Positions 37,964-46,898 of a DNA stretch of 64,000 nt are shown piece after piece (within the stretch, counting starts at the first letter, position 1; each line of letters opens with the position of its first letter). This DNA comes from Actinomadura sp. 6K520. Lineage in GTDB: Bacteria; Actinomycetota; Actinomycetes; Streptosporangiales; Streptosporangiaceae. Location: assembly GCF_004349245.1 (NCBI RefSeq), contig NZ_SMLC01000007.1, forward strand, positions 1-64,000, in the 5' to 3' direction. The translations under genes were made by a program, and so were the position numbers. The notes under the pieces are model-generated. The model did not search any database. It was given only the letters and a program-made list of their open reading frames with translations, and had not been told where the DNA came from.

Positions 37964-39216
37964 TGTGCTTGCCGAATACCTCGTCCGTGCACGTCAAGCC
38001 GCATGCCGGTACTCGTTCAGGATGCCGCCAAGACGTTGACTTCTTCTGATGTTCAGCTGGGCGATCTCGTCGGGTTCGCTGATCGGTGGAGGTAGTGGCT
38101 TCAAGGGGCGTGCGTTGGCGATGCCCTGGTGAGGCCGATGCTGGTTGTAGAAGGTTTCGAACTCGCGAAGGGCGTGGAGCAGGTGCCGCTGGTTCCAGAT
38201 CGACGTGCGGTCGAGGAGCTCGCGGCGGCAGGTCAGCACCCACCCTTCCATCACCGCGTTCATCCTGAGCATCCGCACCCCGGTCAGCACCACCCTGATG
38301 CCGGCATCGGCCAGGACAGTGTCGAACAGGTCGGGGAACTTGCCGTCCCGGTCACGGATCAGAAACTGCACCCGGCAGCCCACGTCCTCCAGGTCCATGA
38401 CCAGGTTCCGAGCCGCCTGGGTCACCCACGCTGCGGTCGGGCGGGCGGTGGCGCCCAGAACCCGGATGCGGGCGGGTGCGGTGCTCGATGACCGCCAGCA
38501 CGTACGTGCGGGCGCCCATGAGGGTCACGGTCTCCAGGAAGTCGCACGCCAGCAGCCCCTCGGCCTGGGAACGCAGGAACCCGGCCCAGGTGGTGGCGGA
38601 ACGCTCGGACGCCCGGATCGATGCCGGCTTCCTTGAGGATCTTGCACACGGTAGGGGCCGCGACCTTGACGCCGAGCACCAGCAGTTCACCGTGCACCCG
38701 CCGATAGCTCCAGCCCGGGTTCTCCCGCACCAAGCGGAGTACCAGCAGCCGGATGGAGCGGACGGTCGGTGGCCGGCCCCGGCCTTGTGGGGTTGGATCG
38801 GGCGGCGCGCAGGCCCGCGATCAGGTCACGGCGCCAGCGCAGCACCGTGTCTGGCCGTACCAGGAGCCGTATCCGCCGAAGTCCCACCGCGACGCAACGG
38901 GTGCAGCAGCGCCGCGAGCAGTGCCCAGTCCGGAGCGGTGAACTGCACCCTCGTCGCCTCCAGTTGGCGTTCCAGCACCGTGATTGGATGCCGTGGCACC
39001 AAGATCTCAGCGTCCTTGTCCCGATCGGTCATCGGGAGCAGGCGGAGGGCCGCGAAGGTGTTCGCCACGGTCAGGTAGGCCAGTCGCAACAGCACAGCCA
39101 CCCATCCTCCCGCGGCACAGCGGTGTCATGGCCCGGCCGGAACCGCCAAGCCCGGCGCCGCTGCCTGCCGGGCACTACGTCTCTCACCTGCACGGACATA
39201 GTTTTCGGCAAGCACA
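37964..39216 (-). mobile_element. second full-length copy of the 1.25-kb IS, decayed
   Basis: Left end TGTGCTTGCCGAATACC and right end (reverse complement) TGTGCTTGCCGAAAACT are well matched inverted repeats, 1253 bp apart. The internal transposase is frameshifted. It interrupts the gene at 36230-37962. No target duplication was recognised. Confidence 0.85.
37994..39101 (-). pseudogene. frameshifted DDE transposase
   Basis: All parts of the transposase at 26813-27859 are present in order but in different frames: the N-terminus from ATG 39101 (LRLAYLTVANTFAALRLLPM), LVRPDTVLRWRRDLIAGLRA after a shift near 38885, HGELLVLGVKVA near 38690, and the intact-looking DDE core (NLVMDLEDVGCR, FLIRDRDGKFPD, NAVMEGWVLTCRRELLDR) below 38425. 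In the last motif the catalytic glutamate context reads MEGW. At least three frameshifts make it inactive. Confidence 0.85.
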
Positions 39217-39565
39217 CGGTTCGAACTCGGAGTTCCCGAGTCGGAGCCAGGCGATATTGCCTTCATGCTGGGCGGCCCGCAACGACCACCCAGTCCTTTC
39301 ACCGCATAACGGACAAGCCCATCCCAGGTTCTGGACACCGGCCGCTACTCAGCTGGACGTCCTGAGCCGCCTCACCATGCGTCTGCCGCTCCAGCGGACC
39401 AGAATTTCTGCACTCATCATGACGACCCGAAGCCACTCAATAGCGCTTGGTCACATCACTTCACATGCCGCATCCTTACTGCCCCCAATGCGCCAGGCCT
39501 GATGTGGCCAGGACCGATCAGATTGATACATAGCCGAGACTAACGTTCATCACTATCATCTCACC
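39217..39565. other. 349-bp stretch with no assignable gene
   Basis: The region is between the IS right end and the low-GC hypothetical gene. Composition falls from high to moderate GC across it. No coding sequence, RNA gene or repeat that I can support; the last ~60 bp probably hold the promoter of the following gene. Confidence 0.5.
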
Positions 39566-40138
39566 ATGGGCACGGAACATAGCAATGATCTAAGAACCTT
39601 TTGTCGGCAAGTCCAACAGCGCTCGGTAGAGCACCAGCAAGCTATGCCCGTCGTCATAGAAAATGGCTGGCGATCAATTAGCGTAGGCATCCTGCGACAA
39701 GAGCTTGACTCAATGGTCCGCGTAATCTACCTGAATTCACAGCCACCTGAACGCCAGGCTCAACTACTTGCCGACTCAGTGAATGGTGAGCGCTGGAGAG
39801 GCGCTTCAGGGAAACCTGTATTCGATAGACAGATGGTGGACAATACAGGAATTTCGGATGGCTGGCCGAAGATAGTTTACAAGTTTGGCTGCACCTTCAT
39901 TCACCTGTCCAGCTCTCACGACCATATGGCGCGCGACCCTTTCCAGGCGCTACCCATCCATGAACGACAGATCATTGTTGATTACATCAACTATTACCAC
40001 GACAATAAGCCTCTCGATCCAGTGACGATTGATTCTGATTTTGAGACCGTACACCTCTATGTGCCATACATTCTAGAAAAGATATCTACGAACCTTGAGT
40101 TTGAACTTGAAAAACTCGAGAATGGCAAGCTCACTTAG
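39566..40138 (+). CDS. orphan low-GC hypothetical protein near attR
   Basis: The 190-aa soluble protein starts at ATG 39566. Codon use is strikingly unlike its neighbours: many A/T-ending codons such as AAA, GAT, ATT and CTT. Predicted helices dominate; recognisable stretches are QELDSMVRVIYLNS, YKFGCTFIHLSSSHDHMARDPFQALP and HERQIIVDYINYYHD. I do not recognise the family, and see no signal peptide, membrane span or metal cluster. A single low-GC gene next to an attachment site often is an accessory defence, toxin or immunity cargo gene. That role is a guess from position only. Confidence 0.75.
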   Translation: MGTEHSNDLRTFCRQVQQRSVEHQQAMPVVIENGWRSISVGILRQELDSMVRVIYLNSQPPERQAQLLADSVNGERWRGASGKPVFDRQMVDNTGISDGWPKIVYKFGCTFIHLSSSHDHMARDPFQALPIHERQIIVDYINYYHDNKPLDPVTIDSDFETVHLYVPYILEKISTNLEFELEKLENGKLT

Positions 40139-40254
40139 CATTGATCTCGACATCCCCTCGATTTAAACCGGTTAAGTACGGCGACCGGACGACGCGTCGA
40201 AGCGGCACCCGCATGATCGCGTAGCCACCGCGCCAGCCACTCCCCCACCGTAAC

Positions 40255-40312
40255 CGCCGAGCAAGCCACGCGATCACCAACAGCCCATGGCGGCTCGTTG
40301 TCGGCTCGGCAG
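40255..40312. repeat. 58-bp dispersed repeat, copy 1
   Basis: The sequence beginning CGCCGAGCAAGCCACGCG and ending GTTGTCGGCTCGGCAG matches 50576-50633 at 53 of 58 positions by direct comparison. One copy lies inside the island 110 bp from attR, the other outside it beside a solo IS end. A shorter related stretch is near 7434. Confidence 0.75.
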
Positions 40313-40421
40313 TTCTGAAACTAATCGGCATGCAGTAACATTGGACAGCAGGAAAATCGGGCGAGATGCGGACGGTTCGGCATACAATGCCACTGTGCAA
40401 CCCGTTCCGACACGACAATTT

Positions 40422-40468
40422 CGGACTTTTAATCCGTAGGCTGTGGGTTCGAGTCCCACGCGACCCAC
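40422..40468. repeat. attR: 47-bp direct repeat (tRNA-Lys 3' fragment)
   Basis: This block is identical to 79-125 but preceded by unrelated sequence, so no tRNA can form here. It marks the right end of the island. Confidence 0.95.
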
Positions 40469-40560
40469 CCTTCCTGACCTGGGCAAACACGGCTCCCACT
40501 GCTCGCGGTCACGCTGCCCGCGCGTGCGGCGCTGCGCCGCCGGTCCTAGCGCACGCCCAC

Positions 40561-40595
40561 GGGGCGGGAGCCGGCGTCGCGCCTGCTCCCGCCCC
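40561..40595. terminator. hairpin terminator downstream of pntB and of the original tRNA
   Basis: A perfect 11-bp stem GGGGCGGGAGC / GCTCCCGCCCC with a 13-base loop lies just right of attR and 29 bp after the pntB stop. It could terminate pntAB leftward and the tRNA rightward before island insertion. Confidence 0.75.
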
Positions 40596-40623
40596 GGCGT
40601 CCTCTCGGTGCGCCCGGTGGTGG

Positions 40624-42090
40624 TCAGGATCGCGAGACGACCTCGGGGCGGCCGGCCAGGGGCGTGAGGTGTTTGAGGGCCTGGAGGATGTCGGCTACCT
40701 GCTCCTTGGCGTCGCCGAAGAGCATGTGCGTGTTGTCGCGGAAGAAGAGCGGGTTCTGGACGCCGGCGTACCCGGTGGCCATGGAGCGTTTGAACACGAT
40801 GACCTGCCGGGCGTTCCAGACCTCCAGGACGGGCATGCCGGCGATGGGGCTCGCGGGGTCCTCCTCGGCGGCGGGGTTGACGATGTCGTTGGCGCCGATC
40901 ACCAGGACCACGTCGGCGGCGCCGAAGTCGTCGTTGATCTCGTCCATCTCCAGCACCAGGTCGTAGGGCACCTTGGCCTCGGCGAGCAGCACGTTCATGT
41001 GGCCGGGAAGGCGGCCGGCGACCGGGTGGATGCCGAACCTGACCTGGACGCCATGGTCACGCAGCCGCGCGGTCAGCGCGGCGACCGGGACCTGTGCCTG
41101 GGCGACGGCCATTCCGTAGCCCGGAACGATGATCACCGAGGAGGCCGCGGCCAGCGCTTCGGCGCTCTCCTCGGCGGTGATCTCCCGGTGCCGGCCGTGG
41201 TCGGCGCCGGACGCGGCGGCCGCCTCGAGGCCGAAACCGCCGGCGATGACCGAGAGGAAGGAGCGGTTCATCGCCCGGCACATGATGGCCGACAGGTAGG
41301 CGCCCGAGGAGCCCACCAGCGCGCCGACGATGATCAGGAGGTCGTTGCCGAGCAGGAACCCGGACGCGGCGGCCGCCCAGCCGGAGTAGCTGTTCAGCAT
41401 GGAGACCACCACCGGCATGTCGCCGCCGCCGATGGAGGCGACCAGGTGCCAGCCGAGCAGCAGCGCCAGCGCGGTGACCGCGATGAGCTGCCACGGCCGG
41501 GGCTCGACGACGAAGGCGACGGTGAGCGCGAAGAACGCGACGACCGCCGCGACGTTGAGCAGGTTCTTGCCCGGCAGCATCAGCGGCGCGGACTTCAGCC
41601 TGCCCGACAGCTTGCCGAAGGCCACGACCGAGCCGGTGAAGGTGACGCCGCCGATGAGGACGCCGATGAAGACCTCGGCGCTGTGGATGCCGAGCATGCC
41701 CTCGCGGGCGAGCGCCGCCGCCTCCGCCCCCTCGGGATGGTGCTCGACGTGCAGGTAGCCGCTCCAGCCGACCATGACCGCCGCCAGCCCGACGAAGCTG
41801 TGCAGTAGTGCGATGAGCTCGGGCATCGCGGTCATCTCCACCGCCCTGGCCCGGTTCAGGCCGATCAGCGCGCCGACCGCGACCGCGGCCATGAGCAGCC
41901 CGAGCGCGGGGAGGCCGATGCCGCCGTCGATGGTGAGGGCGACGGTGGCGGCGAGCGCCACGGTCATGCCGAGCATGCCGTAGGTGTTGCCCAGGCGCGC
42001 GGATTCGTGCCGTGAGAGCCCGGCCAGCGCGCGGATGAAGAACAGCGCCGCGACGATGTACGCCGCGGTCGCCGCGGTTGCGACCGTCAT
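40624..42090 (-). CDS. pntB: NAD(P)+ transhydrogenase subunit beta
   Basis: The 488-aa protein has about nine transmembrane helices in residues 1-270, including [36 protein letters not shown] and [21 protein letters not shown]. The soluble NADP(H)-binding domain III follows: [63 protein letters not shown]. It couples proton entry to hydride transfer from NADH to NADP+, supplying NADPH. It follows pntA by 3 bp in one operon. Confidence 0.97.
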   Translation of the reverse strand: MTVATAATAAYIVAALFFIRALAGLSRHESARLGNTYGMLGMTVALAATVALTIDGGIGLPALGLLMAAVAVGALIGLNRARAVEMTAMPELIALLHSFVGLAAVMVGWSGYLHVEHHPEGAEAAALAREGMLGIHSAEVFIGVLIGGVTFTGSVVAFGKLSGRLKSAPLMLPGKNLLNVAAVVAFFALTVAFVVEPRPWQLIAVTALALLLGWHLVASIGGGDMPVVVSMLNSYSGWAAAASGFLLGNDLLIIVGALVGSSGAYLSAIMCRAMNRSFLSVIAGGFGLEAAAASGADHGRHREITAEESAEALAAASSVIIVPGYGMAVAQAQVPVAALTARLRDHGVQVRFGIHPVAGRLPGHMNVLLAEAKVPYDLVLEMDEINDDFGAADVVLVIGANDIVNPAAEEDPASPIAGMPVLEVWNARQVIVFKRSMATGYAGVQNPLFFRDNTHMLFGDAKEQVADILQALKHLTPLAGRPEVVSRS

Positions 42091-42093
42091 TGC

Positions 42094-43626
42094 CTAGCTC
42101 CTGATGAACATGGCGAGCATGCGGCGGGTGACCGCGAATCCGCCGAAGACGTTGATGCTCGCGAGCAGGATCGCCGCGAGTGAGAGCACGGTGATCGCCG
42201 TGCTTCCCGCGCCGATCTGCACCAGCGCTCCGACCACGATGATCCCGGAGATCGCGTTGGTCACCGACATCAGCGGGGTGTGCAGTGCGTGGTGCACGTT
42301 CCCGATGACGTAGTAGCCGATCACGATGGCCAACGCGAACACGGTCAGGTGCACCTGCAGCGCCGCCGGCGATATCGCGATCAGGCCGAACAGCCCGGCG
42401 GCCGCAAGGGCGGCGCCGAGCCGGCGCAGCGCCGGGTTCGGCGCGCCGTCCGCGTCGTCCCCCTCGGGGTCCGGCTGCGCCGGCTGGGCGGTCACCGGTG
42501 CCGCCGACACCGGTACCGGGGGCGGCGGCCAGGTGAGCTCGCCCTCGCGGACGACGGTCATCGAGCGTTGCACGACGTCGTCGAAGTCCAGGACGAGTTC
42601 GCCGTCCCGTTGCGGGGTCATCGACTCGATCAGATTGACCAGGTTGGTCCCGTACAGCTGGGACGCCTGCGCGGGCAGCCGCCCGGCCAGGTCGGTGTAG
42701 CCGAGGATGACCACGCCGTTCCCGGTGACCACCCGCTCGCCGGGAACCGTGCCCTCGACGTTGCCGCCGTTGGCCGCGGCCATGTCGACGATCACCGACC
42801 CCGGCCGCATCGTCGCCACCATCTCGGCGGTGATCAGCTTCGGCGCGGGCTTCCCGGGGATGAGCGCGGTGGTGACGATGATGTCCACGTCACGGCACTG
42901 CTCGGCGTAGAGCGCGGCGGCGCGGGCGTTGTAGTCGTCCGACATCTCCTGGGCGTACCCGGTGTCCGGTGCGTCGCCGGTCTCGGCCTCGGCGACCGCG
43001 AGGTAGTCGCCGCCGAGCGAGCGCACCTGGTCGGCGACCTCCGGCCGCGGGTCGGTGGCCCGGACGATCGCGCCGAGGCTTCCGGCCGCGCCGATCGCCG
43101 CGAGCCCGGCGACGCCGGCCCCCGCGACCAGCACCTTCGCCGGCGGCACCTTGCCCGCCGCGGTCACCTGACCGGTGAAGAACCGCCCGAACTCGTGTGC
43201 GGCCTCGATCACCGCCCGGTACCCGGCGATATTGGCCATCGAGGAGAGCACGTCGAACGACTGCGCCCGGGAGATCCGCGGCACCGCGTCCAGGGACAGT
43301 GCCGTGATGGGACGCCTGGCGAGGTCCTCCACCAGATCCGGCCTGAACCGGGGGCTCAGCAGGCCGATCAGTGCGGCTCCCGGTCGCAGTGCGTCCAGTC
43401 GCCCGGGTGGGGGCGGGTCGACGCCCAGCACCACGTCCGCGGCGACCGCGTCGCCGATGGCGGCGCCCGCGGCCTCGTACCGGTCATCGGGAAAGCCGGC
43501 TCCGGCCCCGGCGCCGGACTCGACGATCACCTCGTACCCGAGTTTCTGCAGACGGGTAACGGTGTCCGGCGTCACCGCCACCCGCCGCTCGCCGGGCGAA
43601 TCCTCCTTGAGAACCCCAACGATCAT
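42094..43626 (-). CDS. pntA: NAD(P)+ transhydrogenase subunit alpha
   Basis: The 510-aa protein starts at ATG 43626 (RBS GAGGTG). It combines the NAD(H)-binding domain I ([17 protein letters not shown], the signature [21 protein letters not shown] near 112-132, [18 protein letters not shown] near 170, mobile loop [15 protein letters not shown]) and, after a Pro/Ala linker, three to four membrane helices (residues ~410-510; [20 protein letters not shown]). In many actinobacteria alpha is split into two genes; here it is the fused form. It works with PntB in the cytoplasmic membrane. Confidence 0.97.
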   Translation of the reverse strand: MIVGVLKEDSPGERRVAVTPDTVTRLQKLGYEVIVESGAGAGAGFPDDRYEAAGAAIGDAVAADVVLGVDPPPPGRLDALRPGAALIGLLSPRFRPDLVEDLARRPITALSLDAVPRISRAQSFDVLSSMANIAGYRAVIEAAHEFGRFFTGQVTAAGKVPPAKVLVAGAGVAGLAAIGAAGSLGAIVRATDPRPEVADQVRSLGGDYLAVAEAETGDAPDTGYAQEMSDDYNARAAALYAEQCRDVDIIVTTALIPGKPAPKLITAEMVATMRPGSVIVDMAAANGGNVEGTVPGERVVTGNGVVILGYTDLAGRLPAQASQLYGTNLVNLIESMTPQRDGELVLDFDDVVQRSMTVVREGELTWPPPPVPVSAAPVTAQPAQPDPEGDDADGAPNPALRRLGAALAAAGLFGLIAISPAALQVHLTVFALAIVIGYYVIGNVHHALHTPLMSVTNAISGIIVVGALVQIGAGSTAITVLSLAAILLASINVFGGFAVTRRMLAMFIRS

Positions 43627-43947
43627 GACAAGCACCTCACATCTCTCGCGCACCAGCGCGTGGTGCGCGGCGTCGCGCCGGTGGCCGGGGGGTGCCTGTC
43701 TGCCAGTGCGGCCGTGGGCGAGCGGACGGCGCCAAGTATCTTGGCATCAAGGTAATTCTGCCGCGAACGCGACCGCTTCCGCCACACACTGTGTGCCAGT
43801 CTTGGCTGTGACATTTGGGCACTTGCGCACTGCCCCCGCGGGAGTACGCCTCGCCTCACCAGCCCGTTTCGAGGACGTCGTCCAGCGCTTCGGTGAACTC
43901 GCCGGCGTGCGCGGACGTGAACGTCAGCGGCGGTTATCGGACGGCCG
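43627..43947. promoter_or_regulatory. pntAB upstream region with a CACACA-C-TGTGTG palindrome
   Basis: The 321-bp gap holds no gene that I can support. A 13-bp palindrome CACACACTGTGTG at 43783-43795 lies 157 bp before pntA and could be an operator for the leftward operon. Confidence 0.4.
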
Positions 43948-44250
43948 TCACAGCATCTCGCGCACTTCACCCGAGAACATGACCACGGAGGCGACCTCGT
44001 AGGTGGCCGCGTCCTTGCCCGCCGCCGCCATCTCCGGGCTGCCGAGCGCGGTCTGGAGCGCGTCGGCGTCCTCGAACCACAGTTCGGCGACGAGGTAGGG
44101 CGCGTCGCCCCGGAGCGGGCGCGGCCGCGCCAGGGTGAACGACTCGATCCCCGGCAGCGCGCGGACCAGCGGCACGTGCACGCTCTCGTATCGCTCGTCG
44201 AACGCGGCGGGGTCGGCCGGGGAGAAGTACTGGACGGTGAGCCGGTGCAT
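43948..44250 (-). CDS. EthD-domain protein
   Basis: The 100-aa dimeric ferredoxin-like-fold protein starts at ATG 44250 (RBS GGAGG). It has the EthD pattern: YFSPADPAAFDERYESVHVPLVRALPG, ARPRPLRGDAPYLVAELWF and the LGSPEMAAAGKDAATY strand. Members assist or perform oxidation/cyclisation of small aromatic substrates. It sits alone, downstream of pntA on the same strand but about 320 bp away. Confidence 0.88.
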   Translation of the reverse strand: MHRLTVQYFSPADPAAFDERYESVHVPLVRALPGIESFTLARPRPLRGDAPYLVAELWFEDADALQTALGSPEMAAAGKDAATYEVASVVMFSGEVREML

Positions 44251-44373
44251 GGAGGGCCTCCGAGGCGGGAGTCGTGGCCATGGCCTGGTCATTGGCTGTG
44301 AACATCAACAGGTGGCAACCGGCCGACCTGGCAGGTCACCACGTGACAACCTCATCTCTGTTCGCCGTGTGCG

Positions 44374-44715
44374 TCAACGATCGCGTCCCTCGCGGGACTG
44401 ACCGCGGTCCCGGGCGAGGCGGTGTACGGCGCGCCCAAGCACGCCGCGATCGGCTTCAGCCTGAGCACGCTCGCCGACCTGCGCCCGGCCGGGATCAAGG
44501 ACATCGACATCTCCTGCGTCTGCCCGGACGGGATCTGGACCCCGATACTCCACGACAAGCTCACCGACCCCGCGTCGGCGCTGTCCTTCTCCGGCAGGTT
44601 GCTCCGGCCCGAGCAGGTCGTCGAAGCCATTCGCAAGATCTTGGACCGGCCGCGTCCGGTCACGGCGGTACCGGCCTGGCGGGGCCTGCAAGCACGTCGG
44701 CCTCGGTCCGGATGA
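44374..44715 (+). pseudogene. SDR-family C-terminal relic
   Basis: The fragment opens mid-protein (STIASLAGLTAVPGEAVYGAPKHAAIGFS), keeping the Y-x-x-x-K pair and a C-terminal half (DIDISCVCPDGIWTPIL, LRPEQVVEAIRKILDRPRPV). The Rossmann N-terminus and a start are missing. Its end overlaps the convergent LysR gene by about 55 bp. Confidence 0.75.
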
Positions 44716-45562
44716 GGCGGCGGACGATGAGGGCGGACGGCGAGGGGCGGCCGTCCCGCCGCTGCGTCAGGCACACGTGGACGGGGGGCGCGTCGCGCAG
44801 CGGAAGCCAGACCAGGTCGGCGATGTCCGCCGACGGGTTGAAGCGGGCGAGGATGCCGAGCCCGACCCCCTGGGCGACCATCACCTCGACGGTGCGCGCC
44901 GACATGGCCTGGACGACGACATCGGGGGCGGGCACGTGCCGGTGCAGCATGTCCCACATGACGGTGCCCGCCCGCATGGTGACGACGGGCCAGGTCTCAA
45001 GGTCGCGCCAATGGACGTGGCCGCGTCCGGCCAGCGGATGGTCGGCCCGCATGCAGACCCCCACCGGGGCGGACATGAGCGGTATCCGGTGCAGGCCCGG
45101 CGCGGCCGGGGTCCCCGGCATGGTGACCACCCCGAAGTCCAGTCCCCCGTCCAGCACGGCTGATTCGATGGCGGCCGAGGCCCCCTCGCGGACGGTGAAC
45201 CGCAGCCCCGGATGCTGCTCCCGCAGCCGGCCCACGACCGGCGCGATGATCGTCTCCGCGGTCACCGAGACACCGCCGATCTGGACCCGGCCGCGGTAGG
45301 CGCCGCTCGACTCCATGGCCGACTGGCGCACCGCGTCCTCGGCGGCCACGAGGCGTCCCAGCGGCTCCATCAGGGCCTGGCCGGCCGGTGTCGGGCGGAC
45401 GCCGTGCCGGCTGCGGGTGAGCAGGACGACGTCGAGATCCTCCTCCAGCAGGCCGATCTGCTGCCCGATGGTGGGCTGGCTGACGCCGCATTTCGCGGCG
45501 GCCGCGCGTAGCGACCCGGTCTCGATGGCGGCCAGGAAGTACCGCGCTCGTTCCACCCGCAC
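44660..45562 (-). CDS. LysR-family transcriptional regulator of the CoA-transferase/MatC operon
   Basis: The 300-aa LTTR starts at GTG 45562, or GTG 45556 two codons on. The N-terminal winged HTH is RARYFLAAIETGSLRAAAAKCGVSQPTIGQQI with LLEEDLDVVLLTRSRHGVRPTPAG; note that only short parts (AAAAKCGVSQPTIGQQI) are diagnostic. The effector domain has GRVQIGGVS, LDFGVVTMPG and GVGLGILARF. It is divergent from the CoA-transferase gene across 133 bp containing a symmetric A/T-rich element, the classical arrangement in which the regulator activates the neighbour in response to its substrate. Confidence 0.92.
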   Translation of the reverse strand: MRVERARYFLAAIETGSLRAAAAKCGVSQPTIGQQIGLLEEDLDVVLLTRSRHGVRPTPAGQALMEPLGRLVAAEDAVRQSAMESSGAYRGRVQIGGVSVTAETIIAPVVGRLREQHPGLRFTVREGASAAIESAVLDGGLDFGVVTMPGTPAAPGLHRIPLMSAPVGVCMRADHPLAGRGHVHWRDLETWPVVTMRAGTVMWDMLHRHVPAPDVVVQAMSARTVEVMVAQGVGLGILARFNPSADIADLVWLPLRDAPPVHVCLTQRRDGRPSPSALIVRRLIRTEADVLAGPARPVPP

Positions 45563-45574
45563 GGGCTCACTATA

Positions 45575-45590
45575 GAAGGAAAACCTTTCA
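45575..45590. promoter_or_regulatory. LysR-type binding site candidate
   Basis: GAAGGAAAACCTTTC, an imperfect palindrome (AAGG-AAAA-CCTT), lies between divergent lysR and the CoA-transferase operon. It stands out as A/T-rich in high-GC DNA. Confidence 0.5.
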
Positions 45591-45695
45591 CGGGTGAGCG
45601 CCGAATACGTCTTCCCGGTGCTCCGGTCGCAGGGCATCTTGACGTAGACCCATTTCCGGTCCGCGCCCCCAGGACCGTTCGTGAAAGGAATTCCA

Positions 45696-46880
45696 TTGCC
45701 CGGTCCGCTGAGCGGAGTGCGCGTCCTGGACGTGTCGACGATCCTGGCCGGCCCGCTGGCGTCCTCGCTCCTCGGCGAGTTCGGCGCCGAGGTGATCAAG
45801 ATCGAGCATCCCGCCGACGGCGACCCCGCGCGCCGCTATCCGCCGCTGGAAGACGGCGAGTCGGTCGCCTGGGCGATGCTGGCCCGCGCCAAGCGGAGCG
45901 TCACGATCGACCTGCACCGCGCCGAGGCGGCCGGCCTGGTCGGACGGCTGGCCGCCGCCGCCGACATCGTCGTGACGAACTTCCGCCCGGCGACGCTGCG
46001 CCGGTTCCGCATCGACTTCGACGACCTGCGGGCGTACCGGCCGGACCTGGTGATGGTCCATGTGAGCGCGTTCGGGCGCACCGGCCCCTACGCCGACCGT
46101 CCCGGCTTCGCCCGCGTCGCGGAGGCCTTCGCCGGCCTGACCTACCGGACAGGCGGCCCCGACCAGCCGCCGGTCTTCGCCGGCTACCCCGTGGCCGACG
46201 GCGTCACCGGCATCTACGCCGCGTTCGCGGCCATGCTGGCGCTGCGCCAGCGGGACATCACCGGCGAGGCCCAGCTGGCCGACATCCCCCTCTACGAGCC
46301 GCTGCTGCGGATGATGGAGGACTTCATCGCCGAGTACGGCGCGACCGGCGAGACCCGGGAGCGCCAGGGCAACCAGAACCCCCACATCAGCCCGAACAGC
46401 CTCTACCGCACCCGCGACGGCCGCTGGCTGGCCCTGCCCGCGTCGACCGAGCAGATGTGGCGCCGGCTGGTCAAGGTCATGGACGCCGCGGACCTCGCCG
46501 TCCACGACTCTATGACCGCCCGGCTGGAGCACCGCGAGGAGATCGAGGCGCGGGTCGCCGCGTTCGTCGCGTCCCACGACCTCGAACCGCTGATGGCGCT
46601 GCTCCTCGACGCCGGGGTGGCCGCCGGGCCGGTGAACTCGGCGGCGGACATCTGCGCCGACCCGCACATCCGCGCCCGCGGATCGGTGGTGGAGGTACCG
46701 GACGGAGGCACCGGCCGCCCGCGTCTCATGCAGGCGCCCGCCGGACGCTTCTCCGGGTTCGACGCCACCGTCGGCGACGCCGCGCCGGCGCTGGGCCAGC
46801 ACACGACCGACGTGCTGCGAGACCTGGCCGGGCTCACCGAACCGGAGATCGACGAACTTCGCCACCGAGGAGCGGTCTGA
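45696..46880 (+). CDS. CaiB/BaiF family (type III) CoA-transferase
   Basis: The 394-aa enzyme is taken from TTG 45696, six bases after AAAGGAA; GTG 45681 is an in-frame alternative. Motifs are LDVSTILAGPLASSLLGEFGAEVIKIEHP near the N-terminus, the family signature MVHVSAFGRTGPYADRPGF, and QLADIPLYEPLLRM with the likely catalytic aspartate near residue 196. The C-terminal domain returns to NSAADICADPHIRARGSVVEV. It transfers CoA between carboxylic acids. The MatC/SLC13 transporter follows 18 bp later, so the two probably import and activate one dicarboxylate. Confidence 0.92.
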   Translation: MPGPLSGVRVLDVSTILAGPLASSLLGEFGAEVIKIEHPADGDPARRYPPLEDGESVAWAMLARAKRSVTIDLHRAEAAGLVGRLAAAADIVVTNFRPATLRRFRIDFDDLRAYRPDLVMVHVSAFGRTGPYADRPGFARVAEAFAGLTYRTGGPDQPPVFAGYPVADGVTGIYAAFAAMLALRQRDITGEAQLADIPLYEPLLRMMEDFIAEYGATGETRERQGNQNPHISPNSLYRTRDGRWLALPASTEQMWRRLVKVMDAADLAVHDSMTARLEHREEIEARVAAFVASHDLEPLMALLLDAGVAAGPVNSAADICADPHIRARGSVVEVPDGGTGRPRLMQAPAGRFSGFDATVGDAAPALGQHTTDVLRDLAGLTEPEIDELRHRGAV

Positions 46881-46898
46881 CCGAGAAAGAGCGTGCTC

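Noticed and set aside
40360-40470. Possible second tRNA gene at the attR side
   Set aside because: Only the 3' 47 bases of the tRNA are present. The sequence before them cannot form the acceptor, D or 5' anticodon stems, so it is an attachment-site fragment.
42280-43755. 491-codon plus-strand frame opposite pntA
   Set aside because: It is a shadow of pntA, with H/R/G-biased composition and no homology.
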